Source: Rhabdophis nuchalis (Eukaryota > Chordata > Lepidosauria > Squamata > Natricidae). Taken from it: a DNA stretch of 64,000 bases. The translations under genes were made by a program, and so were the position numbers. Below the pieces are notes generated by a model. It worked only from the letters and a program-made list of their open reading frames with translations, was not told where the DNA came from and searched no databases. This document shows, piece by piece, positions 11,029 through 22,488 of the stretch (within the stretch, counting starts at the first letter, position 1; every line of letters starts with the position of its first letter). Location: positions 12,274,574 through 12,338,573 of the forward strand of contig CM077658.1 of the NCBI GenBank assembly GCA_039707465.1, read 5' to 3'.

Positions 11029-12013
11029 CCTCACAGTTACCAAGAAATGTTGCAGGTGGCACAGCTGCAACTAAGATTAATCTACTCTACTCCTTTTCCT
11101 TAAAGAAAATAATTATATAAAATTAATTAAATAAAGTCACATGTAAGATCTGAGTCTATTGTAGTAGGGACCATGTTTCTCAGATTAGGCAGAAGCATTT
11201 CAAGGAAGGATATAGCTACATTTTCTCTGACTTAAAAAGGAAGAAATTAAATCCTGATGTGTGCATATATGTGTATGTCAGCTGTCTTCTAGGATGTTAA
11301 TGAAGATCACTTTTAATTCAGTTCAACATTCACTAAGATAATAATGAATTCTTCAAATATCACAAAAGGGCCACTATCGGCTATAAAAGAATGGAGTCTG
11401 AATCAAGTTTCCAGCAAAAATTCAAGACTTAGGAATGTAGATTGTATCAAAGAAAACAGTTTTATTCATATTTGACCAAGAAATTGAGCAAAACCTCATC
11501 AGGATAATTATCTGAACATACAGAATCTCCAAATGCCTGGAGCAGATGGCAAAACTATTATACATGTGCCGTCTTTCTCCATTAAACCATTTCCTTTGAG
11601 GAAACAAAGGTTTATTGGTATGTAAAACTGTGTTTTGTGATCATACAACTCATTTTATGAAGGGGAAAAAAAGGTAATTCATTCCTGGAAAGAATCATAA
11701 TGCCTCCGCTGCTAGATTTTTCCCTCCTCAATTTTATAATAAAAAACAATTGCATGCCACCATTGGCATCTTAACTTCAAAGATAGAAAATATCCGCCAC
11801 TATAAAATGCTACTGTTTGATCACTGCAAAACTTGGTGCTTCAGCTGTGAAATCCCGAGTAGATAAAGAAATCATCAGTAAGCTCTTCCACTTTGAAAAT
11901 AGGATCGATGCGCCATGGACAAATGTATTATTATGCTGCGCTTCTATGAAATTGCATTTCTGCAATTGTCTAACATGCTGAAGCAATATCCGTCTGTTGA
12001 GGCTTAATAGATT
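11029..12013. other. No recognisable feature
   Basis: AT-rich DNA without identifiable repeat ends or coding motifs. Confidence 0.5.
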
Positions 12014-12021
12014 GAGGCATT

Positions 12022-12458
12022 GAAGGGTGGGCTGCTGGGGGTTCACAAAGGTTCTGGAGAACCTCTAGCTAAGATTCTGTGTAGTTCAGAGAAGCCCCAA
12101 ATCCCACTCCTGGCTGACCCTGCCCACCTGGCCCCTCCCAGGAGTCCCCACGTGACCCGTTTTAGGAGCAGGTAAGTGCAGGGCATATGCAGAGGCTTGA
12201 GGAGGGCAAAAAACAGGCCTACTGGAAGTTTGGGAAGGCTGGAAACAGTCCTGTTTCTGTCCTTCAGAGAGTTTTCAGAGCCTAGGGAGGCCTTTGCGGC
12301 CTCTGGAGGCTCGAGGAAAGCCTCCGGAGCCCATGGAGGGCAAAAACGCCTCCCCCTGCTGTGGTGCAGAAGGCTGACTAGGCCACACCCACCATGGTCA
12401 TGCCCACTCAGCAACCAGGCAGACAGGCCCTTGCTAAAAATTTTGAAGCCCGCCCCTG
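12022..12458. mobile_element. Probable hAT-like non-autonomous element
   Basis: GC-rich island in AT-rich DNA. Its right end ...GAAGCCCGCCCCTG mirrors the left end GAAGGGTGGGCTGC. Flanks GAGGCATT (12014-12021) and ATGACATT (12459-12466) match at 5 of 8. The 140-codon minus and 100-codon plus frames are by-products of GC content with no domain. Confidence 0.5.
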
Positions 12459-12724
12459 ATGACATTGGTATACTATGAACTCTCCTGGCAACCTTGTACC
12501 TAAATACATTTCTAGTTATTTGGAGTGCTATGCAGTTTCCATATAAACCGAATTTCTATTTTGAGCCCCACTCTTAGGGTGCTTGACTTTGCCCCATCCA
12601 TCCATCTATCCATCCGTTATCTATCTTGGCCTTTTATGAAGACTGACTTTATTGTGGTAGAAAGAAAAGGTGCCACCATTAGTGTCCTTTTTTTTTGTAC
12701 TCTATTCTTTCCATCACTTTAAAG

Positions 12725-13358
12725 CAGGGGTGTCAAACTCAAAACCCACAGGTCAGATCCAGCCCATGGAGTTCTTAATTCTGGCCTGCAGGGCTGCCCT
12801 GGAAACATTGAGCAACCGGCCCACGGTACCTCTGCCAGCTAAAACAGATCTCAGGAGAGCCACATTTTAAAACAGAACAGAACAGAATAAAGTAGAACAG
12901 AATATAATATAATAGCAGAATTAGAAGGAACCTTGGAGGTCTTCTAGTTCAACCCTACACCACTTCAGACAAATGGTTATCCAACATCTTAAAAACTTCC
13001 AATGTTGGAGCATTCACAACTTCTGGAGGCAAGTTGTTCCACTGATGAATTGTTCTAACTGTCATGAAATTACTCCTTAGTCCTTAATTTGCCTCTCTCT
13101 TTGATTAGTTTCCACCCTTTGCTTCTTGTTCTACCCTCAGGTGTTTTGGAGAATAGTTTTTCACTGGCAGAAAGCTGCAATAGGCCATTGCAGCCAATAA
13201 TCGAGCACAAAGGGCCACTCACAGCCCTCCAGGGCTCTGTTTTTACTGGCAGAGGGCTGCCGGATATCAAGCTGGCCATGCCCAGTCAGCCCCCCCCCCC
13301 CCCAAGGTCAAACACAATCCAGATACAGCCCTTAAAGAAACTGAGTTTGGCACCACTG
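12725..13358. mobile_element. hAT element interrupted by CR1
   Basis: Ends CAGGGGTGTCAAACTC and GAGTTTGGCACCACTG are imperfect inverted repeats. Flanks CTTTAAAG (12717-12724) and CTCTAAAG (13359-13366) form a 7-of-8 TSD. The interior includes a C-run near 13291 and a CR1 insertion at 12871-13157. Non-coding. Confidence 0.85.
12871..13157 (-). mobile_element. CR1 3' end nested in the hAT element
   Basis: A CAGAA-type tail on the left leads into 'ggaaccttggaggtcttctag' and the ORF2 C-terminal region on the minus strand. It interrupts the hAT, so this CR1 is younger than its host, the reverse of the order at 2917-3435. Confidence 0.85.
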
Positions 13359-14449
13359 CTCTAAAGCCTTCCTGCGTGAATTTACTCCCCTATCTTAAAA
13401 AGATTCGTGGGATCCTTGCCAAGTGTCCTTTCATGCACAAGAAGGCAGGGTGGTTGCAAACCATGGGCAAATAGATAATGGATTCTGTCCTTAAGCGTAA
13501 ATCTTCTCTTTCAGAAATACCTTATTACTAAACACAAGAATTCTACATCTCCATTTGTCAGAGTTTTACCTCCTTTTTTTGGTGTGTGTCTTCTATGGAA
13601 AGAAAATATCTTTTACCAAGACTGTAAAAAATAATGGACATGATAGCTGATATTAGGTGATGGAGTGTGCATTCTATCTAATTATCCTCGGACTTAAAAT
13701 GCATTGTACAATTTATTTTCTGGGTAAAAAATATTTTATCTACTTACTACAGAATGCTCAGAAAACAAAACAACATGCCTAATATTAACATTGCAACAAT
13801 GAGATAATATTAAAGCACATTTTTGGAAGTTACTTATAGTGACTTCTGGCTTAATGCATATAATATTGAAATGGAGACAAAATAGATGGCTACGGATCAG
13901 TTCTCGGTGGCATCTTGCAAGAACATGCAAAACAGCCAGTAAAACAAGCCTCTTCCTCGATACCTCTGGATTACACGCAGTAGCAGAAGCACAGCTTGCT
14001 GAAGAGCTGCAGTTAAAAAGAACTTAATTAAAATCAGTGAGCAGAATTAGATGTTGGTCATGATTAAAGTTGTGAGAATGGGGAAAAAATAAAATAAAAC
14101 TAGAGAATTACATAGTTACATGATAACTATAGTGTGCAAAACGTTATAGAATTTGTGGAGCATGAAGAGAAATTGCAGATTCTGGAACCATGAGATTAAA
14201 TATGATGAATTATTATCCTGCTCACCAACTGGATACACTCACGAAATGCTTGCTAAAGAAAGACTTTACAATCTGATCATAGGATTCTCGATGAATCCAT
14301 TTTTTTTAAAGTGCAATCAAGCATAGGATAAAGAAAACCAAAACCCAGCATGTGACATCAGGATGCCCAAAGCCCTACTTATTGTGTGAGTTGCCAAGAA
14401 CAATAGAAAGAGCAAGCTCACGTAGGCATTTGTGAGATGTCAAGAAAAA
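13359..14449. other. No recognisable feature
   Basis: Unassigned AT-rich DNA; no motif-bearing frame or repeat end. Confidence 0.5.
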
Positions 14450-14628
14450 ATAGCAATAGCAATAGTGCTTTACAGCCCTCTCTAAGCATTTTACAGAATC
14501 AGCATATTGCCTCCAACTATCTGGGTCCTTATTTTACCCACCTCGGAACGGTGGAAGGCTGAGTCAACCTTGAGTCAGTCAGGATCAAACTCCTTGCAGC
14601 GGGCAGAATTAGCCTGCAATACTGCATT
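14450..14628 (-). mobile_element. tRNA-derived SINE fragment
   Basis: Contains 'aatagcaatagtgc', 'ttacagccctctctaagc', 'ggctgagtcaaccttgag' and 'cctgcaatactgcatt', shared with 27820-27945, 52579-52790 and 58548-58795 and, inverted, 29393-29622. The tRNA-like head is missing. Confidence 0.75.
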
Positions 14629-14724
14629 AGATCAATACATATTAATGCATAAATTAGATTAATAAACAAGATAAATAACATAATTTCCCCTGTAGTAGCA
14701 TCTAAGATGGAGAGTCCATCCTTG

Positions 14725-15109
14725 TGTGAGGATTTCAAGTAACACCCCCAATGTATGAAGACTCCAAGGCTAAGCATTCCTCAAAGTTCCATTTTATTTA
14801 GAGATGTCATATTGGCACATCTGGGAAAACTCGAATCTGAAAGCTTCCAGGTTTTCCCCACCCAAAATAAAGTCCAAGTCCCTGCCCCATCACTCACAGG
14901 TCCATCACATGGTCCAATCAATGCACAGTCCTAACTAGAGATACTCCCCAGTCGTACACCTCCAGGTGCAGGACAGAGTGGCCTTGACTCTCGGAGAAAG
15001 GAATGTTATTTTGACTATATGTCTCCTCAGTTCCATACAACAGTTTCCTACAACACTAAATGTGGCAGGCCTGAAGATCCAATGACCAAGATGGCTTCCC
15101 GGCCTGACA
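14725..15109 (-). mobile_element. Solo LTR with 5-bp TSD
   Basis: A 385-bp segment starting TGTGAGG and ending CCTGACA, flanked by a perfect 5-bp repeat CCTTG (14720-14724 and 15110-15114). TG...CA ends plus a 5-bp duplication mark an LTR left by recombination. On the minus strand an AATAAA signal lies about 70 bp from the 3' end, hence the strand call. It is not the same family as the chromovirus LTR at 58817, nor the one at 21351. Confidence 0.85.
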
Positions 15110-15114
15110 CCTTG

Positions 15115-15970
15115 ATTTTGGCTGCTTCATACCTTGATATGAAAGACAAGCTTTCAATTCGACATTTTCAGATGTAACATTTGTGCAGCGTGACAAATTT
15201 GAAAGGGATATCAAAGCCAGTAGCTTTGGAAACATGAAATCATCAGTTCTGAGCCGCTTCTGTTTTCACCTTCATAAAATTAGATGCTTGCATATGCTAT
15301 ATAATTAAATATAGTCACAACAAAAACGCCAGTCTCCATGTTCATTAACTCTTAGCTGGTATTTCATCAAAGATGCAGAAGTTTCCCAGGACTGTTTTTC
15401 TTTATATTGGACAAAATTAGCCATTCATCAGTGGGAATCAGCGGCATGAAAAGTGGCACAGTAAAGAAAGCCACTGTTTTACTGTTAGGGTAGGGAAGTA
15501 AATAAATTTGACCTGTAGCTTCTCAGTACCTCTTATCCTTTTCCATACTTTTCTGTCTGGCTTCCATATATTTCAACATCTTCTAGTCAGATTTAACCTT
15601 TCATTTCTTCAATTTGACCTTTCCTTCCTTCTATTTGACCTCCGAAGCTTTCGCCTATTGACTTCTGCCTTCTTATAAAGATTGGTGTTGTATCTTTGCT
15701 CCTGGTTAAATTCTCATTTGTTCCCTGGTACTTATTCTTTTGGCCTGAATTTAAATCCTCCTCCATCCCCTTTCTATTTCCCCACCACACACACACTTAT
15801 TTTTGGTGTCCTTGCATTTAACGTTCTAATAATGGGAAACCTTTATCCTGACCAGAATTTGAAAGCAGTGTGAATTTCACTTATCACCTGGTCAGTATCT
15901 TTTGTGGTGGGAACACTGGCTGCAAAAATATACAGACTTTCAAGATAAATGAAGAGGAAAACTATATAAG
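15115..15970. other. No recognisable feature
   Basis: Unassigned DNA with pyrimidine-rich patches near 15590-15650. No repeat ends or domain-bearing frames. Confidence 0.5.
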
Positions 15971-15971
15971 T

Positions 15972-16412
15972 TGTCATCTTCAAAGCGCTCCATGGCTCGG
16001 GACCTAGCTATCTGCGGGATCGGATCCTGCCCCTTACATCCTCACGGCCGATTCGCTCCCACAGAAAGGGACTTCTCCGGGTGCCGTCCACTAGACTCTG
16101 TCAGCGGGCGATGCCCAGGGGAAGGGCTTTCTCTGTGGCGGGCCCAGCCCTCTGGAACGACCTTCCCCCCGACATTAGAACAACCACGGACCTCTGCTCC
16201 TTCCGTCTAAAATTAAAAACACATCTTTTCTGCTTGGCCGGCCTAGGGTAGTCTCTTTTATTATGGGATTTTAGTAATTTAAATTGGGAATTTTAGCGCA
16301 GGGATAATTGTTTAATTTGCCTTTTAGTTATTTATGTATATTTATTGTATTTTTAACTTCCCTGTGCACCGCTCCGAGTCCCCCCAGGGAGAGGGAGCGG
16401 TCTATAAATTAA

Positions 16413-16443
<31 letters not shown>
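15972..16443 (+). mobile_element. L2-type LINE 3' end with (ATT)n tail
   Basis: Encodes FKALHGSGPSYLRDR..., RGRAFSVAGPALWNDLPPD and LKTHLF in one plus frame (5'-truncated), then a UTR ending in ATT repeats at 16414-16443. Close relative of the copies at 8532 and 49676. Confidence 0.87.
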
Positions 16444-16444
<1 letters not shown>

Positions 16445-16887
16445 CCTTAAAGGTTTAAAATCTGATTCTTTCCAGATCCTTCGCACTACAACTGCAGTCA
16501 CTTGCAGATGGCAGGGGCTGTTCTTAATTTTATTCAAAATATCTGGACTTTTTTTTTTTTACTTTCCAAAAGTTTACTTATCTTTACATTCAAATATTAA
16601 TACATTTCGTTTCTCCCGGGGGGGGGGGAATCCATAAAGATGGTATCTTCAGTTTCCCCTTCCCAAACTGCTTCAGTTTCATTCCTTAAGGATTAGTTGG
16701 ATCTTTTTTAAAACTTTTTTTTTTGTAAAAAGCAACTTTTATTTCCATTAGGAAAAACAGATGGAACGTGCCTAAATAAATAAGTAGGGTGGAGAATTAC
16801 AAAAGCACTTTTGGGGATAAAAAGAAGCCAATTCCCAAGCTGTATTGCCAGTGTATTCATGACTTAAAATGGACACCTAACATTTAA
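16444..16887. other. No recognisable feature
   Basis: AT-rich DNA with homopolymers (T12 near 16549, G10 near 16619). Nothing identifiable. Confidence 0.5.
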
Positions 16888-17158
16888 AATGTCATCAAAA
16901 AAGCACAACAAAGAATGTTCTTTCTGCACCAACTCAGAAAGTTCAAACTGCTCAAGGAGCTGCAGATTCTGTTCTACAGAGGGATGATTGAACATGTCAT
17001 CTGCACCTCCATAACTGTCTGGCTTGGCTTTGCAACCCAACAAGACAGACACGGACTTCAACGGATAATTAGAACTGCAGGAAAAACAATGGCTACTAAC
17101 CTGGCTTCAATTGAGGATCTGTACACTGCACAAGTCAGAAAGAGGAAATATACGAGGT
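16888..17158 (+). pseudogene. LINE reverse transcriptase C-terminal fragment
   Basis: A single plus frame reads KKAQQRMFFLHQLRKF...FYRGMIEHVICTSITVWLG, then QDRHGLQRIIRTA and IEDLYTAQVRKR. This is the post-RT segment of a jockey-superfamily LINE (KKAQQRL.FLR.LRKF...FY...IES.LT..I..W). It is truncated at both ends and distinct from the CR1 and L2 copies here. The 180-codon frame starting at 16915 continues into the adjacent mariner MITE by chance. Confidence 0.75.
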
Positions 17159-17200
17159 CGGGAAAAAGAGTGAACAACAATATCAACATCAACACCAATA

Positions 17201-17659
17201 CAGTGGTACCTCGGACCACGAACGCCTCTCATCACGTCCAATTCGCTTCACGACCAAAAATTTCCCAAAAAATGTGCTCCGGTTCACGAACACCGTTTCG
17301 CTGCACGAACGGAAAAGTTCGTAAAAAATGCTCCGCTGCACAAACTCTGCCTCGCATCACGAACTCCGCCCTCGCATCACGAACGGAAAAGTTCATAAAA
17401 ATGCCCGGATTCACGACCTCCGTTTCGCTTCACGAACCGGAGCCGCGGACATTTTAAAAACAAGGTCAGAACGGATTAACCGGATTTACATTGAACCCTA
17501 TGGGAAACTGTGCCTCGCATCACAACCAAAAAACAAGGTCGGAACGGATTAATCGGATTTACATTGAACCCTATGGGAAATTGTGCCTCGCATCACAACC
17601 AAATCGGATCGCGACCAGAGTCATTTCACGAATTAAGTTCGTGATCCGAGGTACCACTG
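17201..17659. mobile_element. Mariner/Tc1-type MITE with internal tandem repeat
   Basis: Ends CAGTGGTACCTCGGA and CCGAGGTACCACTG are inverted repeats flanked by TA on both sides (17199-17200, 17660-17661), the mariner/Tc1 pattern. The interior is CpG-rich and rich in 'cacgaac' words. A unit of about 72 bp is duplicated in tandem at 17460-17603. No transposase. Confidence 0.9.
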
Positions 17660-17661
17660 TA

Positions 17662-18987
17662 TCAGGATCATAAATGTCTGAATTTAACTCTTTGATTAAC
17701 AGCAAATGTATGCATTTGAGCTTTAAGACTTCTTTCAATCACCAAGAAGACAAACCAAAATAAGCCTTTAAAATATAGATTGAAAATAGAGATTTCTTTG
17801 CTTTATTTTAAGTTGTGGTTGAGGAGTAATGACTCCACATCATTAAGTATTTGGATGAGCAACCTAGCGTGAAATAATAGAAATATAAGTCTGGTATTTT
17901 TATTTTATTTTATAAATCATAGTTTTTAGAGAAATATTGACAGATGATGGTGATGATGATGATAATGTCAGTGCACTTAATTATTATATTTTTTATCATT
18001 TAGGGTTGTCTTGTGACATGTACAGCAGATCTGAACTCTTCAACGTCTAGTGATCAGTAAGTAATTTTTTTTCTCTATGAATATAATTAAGGACAGTACC
18101 CTACATAGATTTTTCTCTTTTTTAATCTCCGAGAATTCAGATTGCTCTTTTATTGTTGAACGATGTGGAATCCTTTTTGCTACTGGCTTTCATGCCTGCT
18201 CATTCCGAAGCAAGAACTCATAGAAAAGAAGTGTAAATTAATGTTCTTCTCTCTGCTGGTACCACTTTATTAAAAATATAATTTCCTTGCAATTTAGTGA
18301 TAATTGCTTCAAGCTAATGAGGAGAGAGGAGGTTTCTATGGATCAGAGAATGCTGTTAATTAATAACATAACAAATTAATATGGATCTGTCTATATGCTT
18401 TGATTTATAGTTGAAGTATATTGTATCAACATATGGTTTTAGTATGAGCTTAATTCTCCTATTCACTGGAGTGTGTTTTCAAAAGGAGAATGCTGAGACA
18501 CAAGGCTAACAAAAACCCTAATTCTCTATTATTAGAGTTTGAAAAGTCCCAGCTGTCCCAATTGGCAGTTCTTATAACCAATTGATCCTCCAATTTTGTA
18601 GCACCCATTTCAAACGGTTGACCCAGAAGTTGCCTCCTCTTCTTGGTGGAAAATCACAAGTTTGATGATCTCAAGATTCCTTCTTCCAACAGCTTCTGAT
18701 TTTCCATTTCATATTGCAAGATGATCTATTTCATATTATGGTCTGCCTTATTTGTATACATTAAAGCTGAATATAAACGTCCTTTCAAGATTTTTATCTG
18801 AACTTATGGGAGGGAAAAACCTGAGTGAAAGCTTCCTTGAATTTCTCCCAAAGAAAGAGGAATTGGTGATAATTTGTCAGGGGAAGGACTTTGTTTACAC
18901 CGTTCCTTTCTGATGTCTTCCTGTTGGTTTGAATAGAAGTGTAGAATGTAGGGATACAATAAACTACTGGAGAAATGCTAACCCAAG
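17662..18987. other. No recognisable feature
   Basis: AT-rich DNA with a short GATGATG run near 17945. No coding or repeat signal I can name. Confidence 0.5.
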
Positions 18988-19215
18988 GAAAGACAGGGCC
19001 TTATTTTCTTTGGGCCCCCGAAATAAGCACTTGGCCTTATATTCGGGGAGGTCTTATTATTTTGAGCTACAGGAGGTGGTGAGCGTGGTCACCTCATGGC
19101 TGTTACTGAGTTGCAATATTTTCGGGGGAGGGCTTATTTTAGCACATGCGCTCAAAAGCCCAATTGGGCTTAATATGTGGAGATGTCTTATTTTTGGAAA
19201 AAACAAGGTATTGAC
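18988..19215. repeat. Unclassified MITE-like repeat
   Basis: Repeated 'cttattttc', 'cggggagg' and 'aataagc' words in both orientations, opening with 'acagggccttattttc' and closing with 'gatgtcttatttttgg', suggest a non-autonomous DNA element. TIRs and TSD are not clean enough to define. Confidence 0.4.
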
Positions 19216-19919
19216 ACACCCACACACCTCTATCTGTTGATCAGCTTTCACTAAAAAAAAAAAAAAGAATAGTCAACTTCACCTATAAAAAGTTTTCTTA
19301 TTTTTGAAAAATAATTCTAAGGGAAAAAAATCTTCATCAGACTGAATTGAACTAACGGATATATATTGTACATGTAATTTTTTCCAGATTTAAACAAAAG
19401 AATTAGTATGCATGTGGGCTTGCATGTAAGACTTCCAAACTTTCTTTAAAAAATGGGCAATTGAGAAATCAGCCAAAGGTGGAAAGCAAAACCTCAGAAA
19501 GTAATCTTTTCTTTATGACTACTGAATTTGTTGTGACAATGTAAAGCTCAGCAGCATGCGGGTGAAGGTGTATTCATTTTTATCAATGACATATTTTATC
19601 TGCCAGCCGTCACAATATAATCCATTGGCCCTGCACTTTTGCCAAACTCTTTTTTCATTATGTCAGGCAAAAGAGTTTTCATCAAGTCCCCGTTCCTCTT
19701 CTGTTCTGTAATCAAACCATATTTTAATCAAGGCCCTTCAGGCTTTTCATCAACTCAAGGTAGCAAAGCGAGGCTTCCTACTCTCTGCCTCCTCCCTCTA
19801 CTGCTGTCCCTAAATTCTAACACTTCACAACAGGGTCCTAAAGTTATCTTTGAGAAACAATAGGCATGTTCCTCATACATACAAGGTTGAAAATACTCAA
19901 GGCAACATCTGCCTCTGAT
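19216..19919. other. No recognisable feature
   Basis: A-rich run at 19252-19266, otherwise unassigned DNA. Confidence 0.5.
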
Positions 19920-20565
19920 TGTTCTAACCAACGCTTCCCAGGAGCATGAAGCAAACTCCTTGTCCCAACAAAAACCCTTTTGATTAATTTACTGTGAACT
20001 CTGCTCATTCACAGTCTTTCAAGGGTGGATTTACAGTCACAGACCTTATCTGGCTTGGAGAGCTGCCAGGCCAATATATGCAAACTTGGCCAGGAGTCTC
20101 CTAGAGTCACAAACCAATTCAACTAACTAATTTTCTCCTGCAAACTCCATTCCCCTTTTGCTCCTCTTTTATTTCCTCTGGGAGGGCCATTCATTGTCGA
20201 CTTGTGGCCTTCGTCCCAAGTTGACCCCTGTTCTTTAGCTGTAACGCAACCCTGTGCATGCACAGACTGGGAACAGGCTCCAGCTGTTCGTCTGCCTTAC
20301 TGATGTCTGACTCCGAAGGCAGCTGATAACTATCAAGATGGCTCTGCCTCCCTCTCTGCCACCGGCACAGTTATAGTTATAGTTTATTAAATTTGTATAC
20401 CGCCCTTCTCCCTTGCGGGACTCAGGGCAGTGAACACCAATAAAAACTACAAAGAACATCAATATATAAAAATACAGAGCCCTCATCAGAGCCTTCCCCA
20501 GACTCCAGGACTGGCCCATGTTCCTCCCCAACCTCCTCACTGTCCGAATCTGCTGCCAGCTCTGA
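19920..20565 (-). mobile_element. LTR copy 1 of a three-copy family
   Basis: The minus strand carries the same LTR as 21351-21911 and 36481-37033, ending ...GGTTAGAACA at 19920. Its beginning is lost near 20565, where 'ctgctgccagctctg' stops matching. An L2-like tail interrupts it at 20368-20473. No TSD can be read because one end is missing. Confidence 0.8.
20368..20473 (-). mobile_element. Short L2-type 3' UTR nested in LTR copy 1
   Basis: 'accgcccttctcccttgcgg' and 'gactcagggcagtgaacacc' match the minus-strand L2 3' UTR. LTR text stops before it and resumes after it, with 'acag' at both junctions. Confidence 0.75.
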
Positions 20566-21345
20566 TTGGGTACCAGGAATCAATCAATACGTCCTTGATT
20601 AATCTACTTTAAAGAGTGATTGATTGGTTGGGTGAGAAAAAATAGAGGGGGGGGGGAAATACTTCTGTGTTCTGAAGTTGGAAGGAAACCGCAAAGAAGA
20701 CAGATACAGCAATAAATGTCTCTGGCTTTTGTCAGTACTAATTTTTATCCACATGTAAGTATCGAGTTCCTCTTTTATCCAGGATGTCAGAAAGACGCTA
20801 GACATAGAAAAGATGCAGTTCAGAAAAGTTTTAAATGTCAAGCCTTCTGATCTCAGAGTGAACATAAACTGAGGTTTGATGGGATTGTTGAAATTATTTA
20901 TGGTTGCTAGGTTTTGCTTTTTTTTAAAAAAAAGGTTGTGTGCTTTTCATGATGACGGCTTACTAAGGCATGCCCCCTGTCATTGATTTTGGGTTCTTTA
21001 GCCTATGCTGAAATGTAGCCAAAACAACTTCCATTAAAGTCTGAAAATTTAAGATAATCTCTAGACAATTTCCCAAACTAGGCTAATTCATGTATCTTTA
21101 TTAAGGAATGCTAATAAATCACCTAAACACAAATGAGAGTTTTCTGTCTGCATGACCGTAATATCAGGGAGCTAGAATTTGGTAAGATAGAAAATGTTTA
21201 GCAATAGAATGGTTTGACCACTGATGAGTGATTACATTTTAACATCAGTCTGAAAGGGCCTCTCCTGTACCCCTATATTCATCTCTATATGGGGAGGGGA
21301 CAGTTGCAACAGCTCGTTAATGAAATACAATATTTAATAAATAAT
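20566..21345. other. No recognisable feature
   Basis: Unassigned AT-rich DNA with a G-run near 20648 and an A-run near 20925. Confidence 0.5.
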
Positions 21346-21350
21346 ATGAT

Positions 21351-21911
21351 TGTTGTGGCCCGGCAGCAGCCAACGGAACTGGCAGCAGATTCAGACAGTG
21401 AGGAGGCTGGGGAGGAACATGGGCCAGTCCTGGAGTCTGGGGAAGGCTCTGATGAGGGCTCTGTGTCGGAGGCAGAGAGCGGGCCAGAACCGTATGCCAA
21501 CTATCAGCTACCTTCAGAGTCAGACATCAGTGAGGCAGATGAACGGCTGGAACCTGTTCCCAGTATGTGCATGCACAGAGTTGCCAGACGAAGGGAACAG
21601 CTAAAGAACAGGGGTCGACTTGGGAGGAAGGCCACAAGTGGACAATGAATGGCCCCTCCCAGAGGAAATAAAAGAGGAGCAAAAGGGGAATGGAGTTTGC
21701 AGGAGAAAATTAGTTGAATTGGTTTGTGACTCCTTACCAAGTTTTGCAGATATCGGCCTGTCAACTCTCCAAGTCAGATAAGGTCTGTGACTTCAAATCC
21801 ACCCTTGAAAGACTTTGCTGGATGTGAATGAGAAGAATTCACAGTAAATTAATAAAAGGGTTTTTTTTGTTGGGACAAGGAGTTTGCTTCATGCTCTTGT
21901 GTGTCAGAACA
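21351..21911 (+). mobile_element. Solo LTR, copy 2, near complete
   Basis: Begins TGTTGTGGCCC and ends CAGAACA; flanks ATGAT and GTGAT are a 4-of-5 TSD. It has LTR architecture: a TATA-like 'aaataaaagagg' near 21665 and an AATAAAA poly(A) signal near 21851 followed by a T-run. The upstream part is open for 80-plus codons and encodes an acidic peptide (EEAGEEHGPVLESGEGSDEG...) ending in a stop at 21646-21648; copy 3 keeps the same frame. No internal gag or pol remains. Confidence 0.85.
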
Positions 21912-22083
21912 GTGATCACATCACTCTCATTGGGTACCATAAATCCCTGGGGGGATCGCTTTAAAAGAAATGGCCCAGTTTTATTCTTCCAAGAATACTG
22001 AAATCTTCAAAGCTTTTGAGCAGGAATATGTCCAAATAGCTCAGATGTGTGAGAATTGTGAGTTGTGGAGGTAGCATGTGACT

Positions 22084-22259
22084 CAGTGGTGGGTTTCAAA
22101 TTTTTTAGAACCTACTCTGTAGGTGTGGCCTATTTTGTGGGTGTGGCTTGGCAGTCATGTGACAGGGTGGGAGTGGCCACCTTTTAAAATGTGGTGCAAC
22201 TCATTTAACAACGCTCTTGCTTAGCAACCAAAATTTTGGACTCAATTGTGATGATAAAT

Positions 22260-22303
<44 letters not shown>

Positions 22304-22480
22304 TCCTTCCTTCCTTCCTTCCTTTCTTCCTTTCTTCCCTCCTTTCCTTTCCTTCCTGTTGGGTCCCTGGCAGCAGCAGGCCAGATTTACTTCCAGGTAC
22401 GCTGGTGGAACCCCCTCTCACCGGTTCTCTAAATTTCACCCAACCGGCTCTCGCGAGTAGGTTGCAGAAACCCACCACTG
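22084..22480. mobile_element. hAT MITE with internal (CTTT)n, copy A
   Basis: Ends CAGTGGTGGGTTTC and GAAACCCACCACTG are perfect inverted repeats; the TSD ATGTGACT is perfect (22076-22083 and 22481-22488). A microsatellite of CTTT/CTTC units occupies about 22260-22350. The segment before it (about 22200-22256) resembles the terminus of the mariner MITE at 36003-36318. Sister copy at 31306-31731. Confidence 0.96.
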
Positions 22481-22488
22481 ATGTGACT

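Noticed and set aside
12043..12465. 140-codon minus frame rich in Leu, Gly and Pro
   Set aside because: Lies within a GC-rich hAT-like repeat and the opposite strand is equally open.
15971..16210. Frame with Arg/Gly/Ser-rich peptide also seen at 38524, 44260, 47437 and 49915
   Set aside because: Plus-one frame of the L2 C-terminus; the true L2 frame carries the GPALWNDLPP motif.
17230..17420. CRISPR-like or operator array from repeated 'cacgaac' words
   Set aside because: Repeats are short, irregular and inside a mariner MITE of a eukaryotic genome.
21289..21648. Host gene encoding an acidic protein
   Set aside because: The frame starts outside and runs into an LTR that occurs three times; reported as an LTR feature instead.
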